In this document: piece by piece, positions 8,025 to 14,546 of the stretch
Numbering within the stretch: position 1 is the first letter of the stretch
Layout: the number at the start of each line of letters is the position of its first letter
DNA from: CAYLJO01 sp964383905
GTDB lineage: Bacteria; Acidobacteriota; Blastocatellia; Pyrinomonadales; Pyrinomonadaceae
DNA: 20,073 nt
Assembly (NCBI GenBank): GCA_964383905.1
Contig: CAYLJO010000114.1
Coordinates: forward strand, 1 to 20,073
Direction: 5' to 3'
The notes under the pieces: model-generated
Seen by the model: only the letters and a program-made list of their open reading frames with translations
Databases searched by the model: none
Told to the model about the DNA's origin: nothing
Position numbers and translations under genes: made by a program

Positions 8025-8876
8025 CTCAACCGCGATGCGCTCGAAGACGTCATCCATCTCAGCCTCGGTGTTCGGAAAGAACGCCTTGCCGCCCGACACC
8101 GAACTAATCTCTTCCAAAATAGCCTGGCCCTCGGTGCCTAGCTGACCATCATTCACGCCCTCAATACCGATGGCATAAATGATCACGCCGGATTCCTTCA
8201 ATAAGAGACGCAAATCGGTAAAGGTATAGCGTGAGTTATTGTCTTGCCCGTCACTAATCACGAGGAGGGCGCGTTTCGGGTGGGCGCCGTGGGTAACCTT
8301 TTCGACGCCTAAATAACAGGCATCATAGAATGCCGTTGTCCCGTGGGTTTGCACGAAGGTGAGCTTGTCGAGAAGAGCCTTGCTATCACGCGTCCGGTCG
8401 AGCAAGAGCTGTGGGCGCTGGTTGAAGCCGATGAGAAAGTACTCATCACGCTCGTGACTGGTGTCGAGGAAGGGAGAAAGAGCTTCCCTGGAGCGCTTTA
8501 CTTTTTCACCGCTCATCGAGCCCGAATGATCAAAGATGATGCCGACGCTCACCGGCCCGTCTTCATCACTGAAGAAGCTGATTTGTTGGAGCGATTTGTT
8601 ATCAGAGATCGTGAAGGCTTCTTTGGTTAACCCTGAGACGTACCGGCCGTAGGCATCTGTGACCGTGACGTTGAGCGATATGAGATCGGCGTTGACAATG
8701 ATACCCTCGTCACTACCTTTACCGGCGTCTTGTGGGGTCTGCGCGGATGGGGACCGGACTGCCGGAACATCGCCTTTCCTTTGCGCCCGTCCCGATGAGG
8801 GCAAAACAAGGAGTGAGAACGCGGCGATTAATGGAATGACTATGGATTGATTAATGGAGTCGTGGTCAAGGCTCAT
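8013..8876 (-). CDS. Exported von Willebrand factor A domain protein, truncated at its C-terminus
   Basis: This 287-aa protein has a signal peptide (about 10-31, SIVIPLIAAFSLLVLPSSGRAQ). A small beta domain follows at about 58-102 (NADLISLNVTVTDAYGRYVSGLTKEAFTISDN). The VWFA domain spans about 108-285 with a complete metal-ion (MIDAS) site: D116-H-S118-G-S120, Thr180/181 in HGTTAFYDA, and Asp209 in ISDGQDN. Proteins of this acidobacterial type usually continue after 'IA.EL' with 'R.QY.IGY.P' and further strands. Here the frame stops at IAVELLQ, inside the copied sigma-like segment, so about 30-60 residues are probably lost. I start at the ATG at 8876 (gggaagtgag ahead) rather than 8927, because the signal peptide follows directly. 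It may be inactive or partly functional. Confidence 0.8.
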   Translation of the reverse strand: MSLDHDSINQSIVIPLIAAFSLLVLPSSGRAQRKGDVPAVRSPSAQTPQDAGKGSDEGIIVNADLISLNVTVTDAYGRYVSGLTKEAFTISDNKSLQQISFFSDEDGPVSVGIIFDHSGSMSGEKVKRSREALSPFLDTSHERDEYFLIGFNQRPQLLLDRTRDSKALLDKLTFVQTHGTTAFYDACYLGVEKVTHGAHPKRALLVISDGQDNNSRYTFTDLRLLLKESGVIIYAIGIEGVNDGQLGTEGQAILEEISSVSGGKAFFPNTEAEMDDVFERIAVELLQ

Positions 8877-9004
8877 CTCACTTCCCTTTCCGGGGCATTG
8901 ATCTACGCGCGTTGCGCCACGTAGCACATGACATCCGAACTTGTCACCCGCCTTTACTCCTCCTTCTGCGAACTGTATTCCGCTACGGACACCTCTGGCA
9001 GATT

Positions 9005-9238
9005 TTATGCCATGCGGTCGGAGTGTAGGATCTGCTCTTTGAAAAGGCCCGCGAATGCCTGTTTTGGGTTAACGCGGCGCCGCTGTTGGAACTCGCGCAC
9101 CCAAGTGGAAACGGTGGCAGCTATATCGCGAACAGAATGTTCTGTCGCCCTCTGACTCGTGACGCCGGCTACTTTATCTTTGCCGCCGGCTTTCCCTGGA
9201 TTACCTTTAATGACCCGGACTGTTGATTTGGCACTCAT
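9005..9238 (-). CDS. Small basic hypothetical protein (77 aa)
   Basis: MSAKSTVRVIKGNPGKAGGK... begins with a basic segment, followed by a predicted helix (about 37-66, RDIAATVSTWVREFQQRRRVNPKQAFAGLF) that reads like a real conserved small protein. It has no signal peptide or membrane segment. The ATG has ggaga about 11 bases upstream. It begins 19 bases after the stop of the transporter remnant on the same strand, so the two probably formed an operon. After the TAA the same frame stays open for 16 plausible codons (NLPEVSVAEYSSQKEE, 8954-9004), so the stop may be a recent mutation. Function unknown. Confidence 0.6.
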   Translation of the reverse strand: MSAKSTVRVIKGNPGKAGGKDKVAGVTSQRATEHSVRDIAATVSTWVREFQQRRRVNPKQAFAGLFKEQILHSDRMA

Positions 9239-9257
9239 GGCAATTTAATTCTCCGAG

Positions 9258-9455
9258 TTATTCATGCGCAATTTCTTCGAGTCCTTGATCCCTTTGCCTG
9301 TATATACTGCTTTGATCGACCTTTTTATTCCCCAACAAGCCGGAAGCGACAAAGACGACGGCTGTCGCATACTTGAGTGGCTTGTCAAGGAGTCGCTTAC
9401 CTGAGAGCTTTCCCACGATGATCGCCAGACCATTGGCCGATCGCCGACCAAGCTC
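9258..9455 (-). pseudogene. C-terminal remnant of a UPF0016/GDT1 (TMEM165)-like membrane transporter
   Basis: On the - strand an open frame without a start codon reads SANGLAIIVGKLSGKRL, then LDKPLKYATAVVFVASGLLG, a charged tail and a TAA. The pattern 'GLAI..GK..GKR...K.LK...AVVF...GLL' matches the last two helices of UPF0016/GDT1-type cation exporters (family knowledge; no search was run). The first four or so helices are missing. The frame runs back only to the end of the cupredoxin gene, whose stop codon is at 9464-9466, so a deletion probably joined the two. It is too short, and lacks an ATG, to be a standalone gene. Confidence 0.5.
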
Positions 9456-9463
9456 GACCAGAA

Positions 9464-9949
9464 CTATCTCACGGTTAAGCTTCGCGACATCCCGAGCTTC
9501 TTGTGACCTTCCACCGGGCAGTACACGGTGTAAGTGCCCGGCTTCAGGTCCACCTCCAGCCTCCTTGTTTCACCGGCCTTCAGATCGGGCTCAATCTCAC
9601 GCTCGATCCCGTTTCCCTCAACCTCAAAGCTATGAGAATCTCTGCCCGCGTTGGTGACCTTGAAAACCGTCGTGCCGGCGGAAGCTGATGCCGGCATCTC
9701 AATCTTGTATTCCGAGAGCTTTACTTCTACCTCTTCGTTCCCTTCCGACCGTGTAGGGTCCCAGGCGTAGCTCGTGGTCATCCTGACATCCGGGGTCACC
9801 GGTGTGAGACCGGCCGCCTGGGTCGGCGTGGTCTCCGCTTGCTTCCCCATTTCCACCGCCTCTCGCGCTTTCCCGTCGGGCGGCCGGCCGCAACCGGCCG
9901 TCACTACCAGGCCCAGTATCAACGCCGTAAAACTCATCATTTTCACCAT
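9464..9949 (-). CDS. Cupredoxin-domain lipoprotein (type 1 copper site)
   Basis: This 161-aa protein has a lipobox signal (LGLVVTAGC, acylated Cys20), followed by a low-complexity linker (about 21-70). A cupredoxin-like beta-sandwich occupies about 72-160. All four type-1 copper ligands are visible: His106 in DSHSFEV, then Cys144, His149 and Met154 in YCPVEGHKKLGM (C-x4-H-x4-M). It is probably a membrane-anchored periplasmic electron carrier or copper-binding protein; its redox partner is not encoded nearby. The start is the ATG with aaggag eight bases upstream. The leader has overlapping palindromes around that site (separate entry). The fragment of a membrane transporter directly downstream is probably not functionally linked. 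Confidence 0.88.
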   Translation of the reverse strand: MVKMMSFTALILGLVVTAGCGRPPDGKAREAVEMGKQAETTPTQAAGLTPVTPDVRMTTSYAWDPTRSEGNEEVEVKLSEYKIEMPASASAGTTVFKVTNAGRDSHSFEVEGNGIEREIEPDLKAGETRRLEVDLKPGTYTVYCPVEGHKKLGMSRSLTVR

Positions 9950-9956
9950 TCGTTAT

Positions 9957-9979
9957 CTCCTTAAGGAGTGTTCACTCCT
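9957..9979 (-). promoter_or_regulatory. Overlapping palindromes around the cupredoxin ribosome-binding site
   Basis: Read on the - strand, the leader can form aggagt-gaac-actcct (9979-9964), leaving the aaggag ribosome site free. Alternatively it can form ctcc-ttaa-ggag (9968-9957), which buries that site. The two pairings are mutually exclusive because they share the same ctcc. This is a possible translational switch; both stems are short (6 and 4 bp). Confidence 0.3.
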
Positions 9980-10664
9980 CTTTTTAATTCTTTATTCACC
10001 ATCACCCCTTCGCTATGACATCGAAGTCTTATCTGGAGCGATCCCGTTATCGACCATCCGTGATTCATTCCCAGAGAGCCTGTCGCGGTTCGCAAATGGC
10101 GACCCCTTGGTTTCACAACCGAGCTGCAGATGGCCATAGGATGAGAGAGACTAACCCCAATCTCTAAATCACCCCGGCTGCGCTACCGCGGCCCGTCTTT
10201 CAGTGAAAGCGACTAGAAGGCGCTAACCTTCTGACATTGGTGATACTGAATATTCCGGCCGGATATTCCCCCTGATGATTGCGATTCCGCCTAAATTCAA
10301 GAAAGGGGAGTCGGTATAGTCTGAGGACACGACCAATCTTTTGACCGGCTGGCTTTCGCTAGAATTAGTTTCGCAGAAATGTGATGAATAGAAGAGGGGG
10401 GCAGTATTATGATGGTTGAATGTCCCTTCGTTGAGTCGTACCGCCTTGTCAGGGCAGGTATTTCCGGCAGTCGGTAGCTTGTTTTCAGGACAAAGCCGGG
10501 TTGGAAATTTGGCTCCCCACCCTTTTCACTGTTAAACAGGCTTTGCCGCAGATTCAATTGAATCCCGGGAATAATTCGTCAGGTCAGGCGGTAATGGCTA
10601 ATGGAAGGTGAAGCGGTTGTAAGATAGATTTAAGACTCAACCATACTGATCGAAAGAGAAGAGA
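9980..10664. other. Long intergenic region upstream of the ECF sigma gene, no gene seen
   Basis: The longest frames here (+ from 10015, - from 10557) have no recognisable protein character. Visible structures are a near-perfect palindrome centred on tccggccgga (10248-10268, with gaata/tattc flanks and a one-base bulge) and a small hairpin agaagg/ccttct (10215-10232). The region must hold the promoters for the cupredoxin gene and the sigma operon, but I could not place either with confidence. Confidence 0.4.
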
Positions 10665-11207
10665 TTGTCAGGGCATAACAGACTTGCAACTTTTGAGGAG
10701 GCTGTCTTACCGCATCTGGGAGCGGCCTACAACCTGGCCCGCTGGATCACGCGCAATGACGCGGACGCCGAAGACGTCGTCCAGGAAGCCTACCTGCGCG
10801 CCTTCAAGTTCTTCGGCGGCTTTCATGGCTCGGACGGCCGCTCCTGGCTGCTCACCATCGTGCGCAACACCTCTTACACCTGGCTGCAGCAGAACCGCTC
10901 GCCTCAGCTCTCCACAGAGTTTGATGAGGAGATCCATCTGGTCGAGGAGAAGGACTTGAATCCGGAGGCGCTACTATTGCAGAAGGCGGACCATGAACTG
11001 CTGAGACGGGCCATGGAAGAGTTGCCCGTGGAGTTTCGGGAGGTGATGGTCTTGCGCGAGATGGAGGGGTTATCATACAAGGAGGTCGCGGCGGTGGCGG
11101 AGATACCGGTTGGGACGGTGATGTCACGGCTGGCGCGGGCGCGCAAGCGGCTCCAGCAAAGCTTGAGCAGCAGCATGCAGAGGGAGATTCCAATTGAGAT
11201 GTCATGA
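10665..11207 (+). CDS. ECF-family RNA polymerase sigma factor
   Basis: This 180-aa sigma factor has region 2 at about 10-80 (FEEAVLPHLGAAYNLARWIT, DAEDVVQEAYLRAFKFF, GRSWLLTIVRNTSYTWLQQ) and region 4 at about 112-168 (LRRAMEELPVEFREVMVLREMEGLSYKEVA, then the helix-turn-helix VGTVMSRLARARKRL). The linker between the regions (about 81-108, EEIHLVEEKDLNPEALLLQK) is the source of the 37-base copy at 7988-8024. The only in-frame start before region 2 is TTG at 10665, preceded by a weak agagaaga. The stop overlaps the next gene by 14 bases, an arrangement typical of a sigma/anti-sigma pair. ECF factors of this kind usually activate their own operon; no promoter could be pinned down here. Confidence 0.93.
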   Translation: MSGHNRLATFEEAVLPHLGAAYNLARWITRNDADAEDVVQEAYLRAFKFFGGFHGSDGRSWLLTIVRNTSYTWLQQNRSPQLSTEFDEEIHLVEEKDLNPEALLLQKADHELLRRAMEELPVEFREVMVLREMEGLSYKEVAAVAEIPVGTVMSRLARARKRLQQSLSSSMQREIPIEMS

Positions 11208-11949
11208 GACGCAAAACCTAATCCACGGCTATCTGGACGGTGAGCTGGATCTGGTCGGAAATCTGGATATTGAGCAGCACTTGCAAGCATGTGGGGGCTG
11301 TTCACAAGCTTACGAAGCCCAGCAGGCTTTACGGTCTGCGGTCAAAGCCGGCTCTCTTTACTTCAAGCCGCCGGAAGAGTTGCGGAAGCGAGTTCGGTCA
11401 TCGCTGCGCAAAGCGAGCAAGGCCGAAGCTCGGCCTCATTTGATCATGCCATGGCGACTCGTCGGCGCGGCGGCTTCGCTCGTGCTGGTTGCCACCCTTT
11501 CTCTGAGCCTGCTGCAGGTGCTTCCTGCCCGCTCCGAGGAGGATCTCCTGACGCGGGAGATTGTCTCGGATCACGTCCGCTCGCTGATGGTGAATCATCT
11601 GGTGGATGTCCCATCTGCGAACACGCATACGGTAAAACCATGGTTCGACGGCAAGGTGGATTTCTCGCCGCGAGTGCAGGACTTTACCGGCGAGGGATTT
11701 CCGTTGATCGGGGGTCGGCTCGATTACGTCGGGAATAGGGCGGTGGCGGCTCTGGTATACGGGCGGCAAAAACACTACATCAATCTGTTTATCTGGCCCT
11801 CGACAGATGGTCGAGAGGTCGGGAACAGATCGGCGATCAAGCAGGGCTTCAACGTGATCCACTGGGCCAAATCAGGGATGAATTATTGGGCGGTCTCTGA
11901 TCTTAACGAGAGCGAATTGCAGGAATTCGCGCAGCTAACACAGAACTAA
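11194..11949 (+). CDS. Zinc-finger anti-sigma factor, single-pass membrane protein
   Basis: This 251-aa protein carries an N-terminal zinc-binding anti-sigma domain: Cys3 and His29-x3-Cys33-x2-Cys36 (HLQACGGC). A cytoplasmic linker leads to one transmembrane segment (about 88-110, RLVGAAASLVLVATLSLSLL) and an extracytoplasmic sensor domain of about 140 residues (HTVKPWFDGKVDFSPRVQDF...). It should hold the preceding sigma factor inactive until an envelope signal is sensed. The start is a TTG inside the sigma gene (14-base overlap), giving MRCHETQ, which places Cys3 correctly; translation is probably coupled. The domain after the membrane segment has no catalytic motif that I recognise. Confidence 0.9.
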   Translation: MRCHETQNLIHGYLDGELDLVGNLDIEQHLQACGGCSQAYEAQQALRSAVKAGSLYFKPPEELRKRVRSSLRKASKAEARPHLIMPWRLVGAAASLVLVATLSLSLLQVLPARSEEDLLTREIVSDHVRSLMVNHLVDVPSANTHTVKPWFDGKVDFSPRVQDFTGEGFPLIGGRLDYVGNRAVAALVYGRQKHYINLFIWPSTDGREVGNRSAIKQGFNVIHWAKSGMNYWAVSDLNESELQEFAQLTQN

Positions 11950-11984
11950 AGCATATCTCACTTGGATGTATAGAAGGAGGAGAT

Positions 11985-12054
11985 TTGAACCACAGAGGGC
12001 ACAGAGGGGGAACAGGGGAAACAAAGAACAAACAAGAGAGGCCCAGCAAGAGCC
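11985..12054 (+). repeat. Dispersed intergenic repeat, copy B ('aaccacagagg' family)
   Basis: It has the core ttgaaccacagaggg, then cacagaggggg, an A/G-rich stretch, and the shared right end agaggcccag...gcc. Unlike copies A and C it lacks the left arm ctcaaatgagtgcg, being preceded by unrelated sequence. It is in the same orientation as the other copies and lies 36 bases after the anti-sigma stop codon. Confidence 0.8.
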
Positions 12055-12160
12055 AAAGCTTGGGAGAAAAAGAAGAAGTCGTGCCTGTGCTGGACAGAGG
12101 GGGCACTGAGAGAGAAGTACCGTCGCACACAAATGCAAATCGCTATAATAGATCAGAAAT

Positions 12161-12191
12161 GAAGAAGGCGCTTCGATAAAGCGCCTTCTTC
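12161..12191. terminator. Bidirectional hairpin between convergent genes
   Basis: A perfect 11-bp stem, gaagaaggcgc (12161-12171) with gcgccttcttc (12181-12191), has a nine-base loop. It sits between the convergent anti-sigma and peroxidase genes, 35 bases from the peroxidase stop codon. Because the arms start with gaagaa and end with ttcttc, each strand ends in a pyrimidine-rich tail, so it could stop transcripts from both sides. Confidence 0.75.
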
Positions 12192-12225
12192 ATTTGCCGG
12201 CAGAATGGCTTCCCACTGTTCAGTC

Positions 12226-13626
12226 CTAGAGGACGCGTAGGAAGGCGACCAGATCTGCCTTCTCTTGCGCGCTCAGATTCAACTGCTGCACCAAATTGAA
12301 GAACTCCACCGCGTCTTCAAGTGTCAACAAACGCCCGTCATGCAGATACGGCGGCGATTCCTTAACCCCGCGCAACGGGAAGGTTTTAATCGCCCCCTGC
12401 TTGGTCATCAACATCCCGCCTTCCATCCGCGGTTTGTAGAAGCGGTCGACCTGGAGGTCGTGCATGATGTTGTCGGTGTAGGCCGGGGGCGTGTGGCACA
12501 CCACGCAGTTCGCCTTGCCGAAGAACAGATCTTCGCCGCGCGCCTCCGCCGCCGTCGCCTTGGCCCGATCCAGCCGCCCGTAGATGTTCAATTTCGGCGC
12601 GGGCGGGAAATCCAGTAACTCCTGAAACTCTCCCATCGCATGAATCTGCGACCCGCGCTCCAGCATGTTCATCCCCTTCTTGGTGGCGATCACCGGATCG
12701 CCATCAAAATATGCGGCGCGCTGCTCGAACTCCGTGAAATCTTCGACCGTGCGCAGCGCCCTCTGCGAGCCGAACAGGCGCTGGATGTTGACCCCGCGCA
12801 AGGACGGGGTGTCGATGCGACGGCGATTCTCCTGCGGGCGAATATCGCCGACCAGATGCATCGCCCCGGATGTATGGCCGTTGACATGGCAATCGAAGCA
12901 GGCCACGCCTCTCATGCCGTCAGCCTTCTCCGTCTTGCGGTCGGCCGTGGCGTTGAACTGCTGTTGCGGAAACTGCGTCACGAGCAGGCGCAACCCATCC
13001 AACTGCTTCGGATTGAGGATGCCGTTGAACAGCTCATAGAAGTTATCAATGGTGACGACCTGCCCTTTGGAGACGTCGCCCAGGTCAGGCCGTGTGCTCA
13101 GGAAGATCGCGGGCGGGAACTCCGGGAGGAACCAGTCCGGCAGATCGAAGTCCATGTCGAAGCGCTCAAGGCGTGGTAATGCTTTGATTTCCGTTTGCGG
13201 AAAGACCATGCCGCCGACCGGATGGTTGACGTGCGGCAGGGGAAGATAGGGGAAGAGATCCTTATCCCTGATCTCTTCGGGCGACATCCGCCCGAGTTGC
13301 TCCCAGGTCACACCATTTTTGAGCCGGGCGGTGGGGCCGACCGGGATGGGTTTGCCGCGCGTCATCCGCACGTTCTCATCAACGCGCCGGCGGAGATCAT
13401 AACGCTCGTCGAGCAACCTCTGGTGCTCAGCCATGACGCGCGACTTGGCGGACTTGTCGCGGGCCATGACGACCGAGAAAGGCTCTTCGATGACCGGAGT
13501 GAAGGAAGACTGTTGCTGAGGGTCAGGCTTCTGGGCACCGGCGCGGGGGTTGATGAGCAGGAGGAGGGCAAAGGCTGTGGTGAAGGCGAGGATGACGAGT
13601 AGCTTGATGCGCGTCGTGGTTTTCAT
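12226..13626 (-). CDS. Diheme cytochrome c peroxidase/MauG-like exported protein
   Basis: This 466-aa protein has a signal peptide (about 1-31, LLVILAFTTAFALLLLINPRAGAQ) and two c-type heme sites, C243-FDC-H247 and C374-VVC-H378. A MauG/CCP-type C-terminal signature follows at about 427-443 (YLHDGRLLTLEDAVEFF). About 200 residues precede the first heme site, making it longer than classical bacterial diheme peroxidases. The heme spacing of about 130 residues fits the superfamily. It probably reduces hydrogen peroxide in the periplasm or oxidises an unknown substrate. The start is the ATG at 13626, with aaaggagc seven bases ahead; the frame extends upstream to 13842 but that part is not protein-like. 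The perR gene lies 172 bases upstream on the same strand, suggesting peroxide control. Confidence 0.9.
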   Translation of the reverse strand: MKTTTRIKLLVILAFTTAFALLLLINPRAGAQKPDPQQQSSFTPVIEEPFSVVMARDKSAKSRVMAEHQRLLDERYDLRRRVDENVRMTRGKPIPVGPTARLKNGVTWEQLGRMSPEEIRDKDLFPYLPLPHVNHPVGGMVFPQTEIKALPRLERFDMDFDLPDWFLPEFPPAIFLSTRPDLGDVSKGQVVTIDNFYELFNGILNPKQLDGLRLLVTQFPQQQFNATADRKTEKADGMRGVACFDCHVNGHTSGAMHLVGDIRPQENRRRIDTPSLRGVNIQRLFGSQRALRTVEDFTEFEQRAAYFDGDPVIATKKGMNMLERGSQIHAMGEFQELLDFPPAPKLNIYGRLDRAKATAAEARGEDLFFGKANCVVCHTPPAYTDNIMHDLQVDRFYKPRMEGGMLMTKQGAIKTFPLRGVKESPPYLHDGRLLTLEDAVEFFNLVQQLNLSAQEKADLVAFLRVL

Positions 13627-13798
13627 AATGCTCCTTTCTTTGGGTGGTTGAGAGTTGTAACCCCTTGTCATGAAGCCTTGAATGAATAGTCCCCGGTCGT
13701 ATGATCCTCCGTACAGCCCGGTACCGGTATGGAGCGGCATTCGCTCCGGCCACGGTAGCGCTTGGCACGAATCGGTTTCTTCCTTCCTTTCAGCCAAC

Positions 13799-14239
13799 TC
13801 ACAACCCGGCTGTGCGCCGTCCACCGCATGCGGGACAGACACCCCTCAGCACGACGTCGTAATCTTCGACATGATAATCCGGCGGCAAGCCGCGGTGAGA
13901 TAACGCGCCGACGGCGTCGCGCGGGATGTCTTCAAGTTTGCCGCACTTGCGGCAGATGAAATGATGATGCGGATCGACGTTGGCGTCGTAGCGGGCCACC
14001 GCATCATCCATATAAACTTCGTGAATGAGACCGGCGTCACGGAGCGCGTTGAGTGCGTTGTAAACGGTCGCCCGTGAGGCGCGCGGGAATCGCCGGTTCA
14101 AATCTGCCCTGATCTGCTCGGCCGTCGGGTGGATACGGCTGCGGACCAAATAATCGAGCACGGCGTAGCGCTGCGGGGTGAGCTTCAGTCCGGCTTTGCG
14201 CAACCGTAATTCAATCCTGGAGTGCTCATCGGCAGTCAT
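13799..14239 (-). CDS. perR: PerR-type peroxide-sensing Fur-family repressor
   Basis: This 146-aa Fur-family repressor has a winged-helix DNA-binding half (about 10-80, LTPQRYAVLDYLVRSRIHPTAEQI, SRATVYNALNAL) and a dimerisation/metal half. The residues known as the regulatory site of Bacillus subtilis PerR fall at the same numbers here: His37, Asp85, His91, His93 and Asp104. Asp at 104 is the PerR hallmark where Fur has Glu. A structural zinc site is present (C96-RKC99 and C135-PAC138). It should repress peroxide-defence genes until its iron-bound histidine is oxidised. An operator-like palindrome overlaps its own promoter, so it is probably autoregulated. It lies upstream of the diheme peroxidase gene, its likely target. 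No clear ribosome site precedes the ATG. Confidence 0.9.
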   Translation of the reverse strand: MTADEHSRIELRLRKAGLKLTPQRYAVLDYLVRSRIHPTAEQIRADLNRRFPRASRATVYNALNALRDAGLIHEVYMDDAVARYDANVDPHHHFICRKCGKLEDIPRDAVGALSHRGLPPDYHVEDYDVVLRGVCPACGGRRTAGL

Positions 14240-14247
14240 GGCGCTGG

Positions 14248-14278
14248 TTAGACTAGGTCTAAATTAAGATATTGTCAA
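14248..14278 (-). promoter_or_regulatory. perR promoter with overlapping PerR-box-like operator
   Basis: On the - strand a perfect ttgaca (14273-14278) is followed after 17 bases by tagtct (14250-14255), a plausible sigma-70 -35/-10 pair. The palindrome ttagactaggtctaa (14248-14262, + strand) covers the -10. It is a 7-1-7 inverted repeat with one mismatched pair (perfect as 6-3-6), resembling the PerR box layout. Transcription from here would begin only a few bases before the ATG at 14239. Confidence 0.65.
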
Positions 14279-14546
14279 GGGTCGGCTGATTTTCCATAAA
14301 ATTTACCGTCCCGGTGCCGGCCGGGATCGGAAGTTTTATCGGACGGCAGTGTCAATAAGTGTACCGTGCCCTAACGATCTGTTAGGCTGCGGCTGTCGGA
14401 TTGACCTGGCGCTCCGGATACTGATTTGCGAGTAACAAATTCCCGGATGGGTACCGTCAGCTTACAGCTCACAGGGTATCGCCGGACAGGCAAAGCGAGG
14501 CCGGAGGTCGTTACTTGATCGAGACCAAAGATTAGGGAGGAAACAC
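14279..14546. other. Divergent intergenic region between perR and the dehydrogenase gene
   Basis: No gene is seen. A GC-rich hairpin lies at 14309-14326 (tcccgg/ccggga, six-base loop). A strong ribosome site (gggagg) stands just before the dehydrogenase GTG start. No second PerR-like palindrome was found near the dehydrogenase. Confidence 0.35.

Noticed and set aside
10297..10557. Minus-strand 86-aa frame in the long intergenic gap
   Set aside because: No ribosome site, no motif and random-looking composition.
12265..13602. Long + strand frames opposite the diheme peroxidase
   Set aside because: They are antisense shadows of a gene with two CxxCH sites and a good ribosome site.
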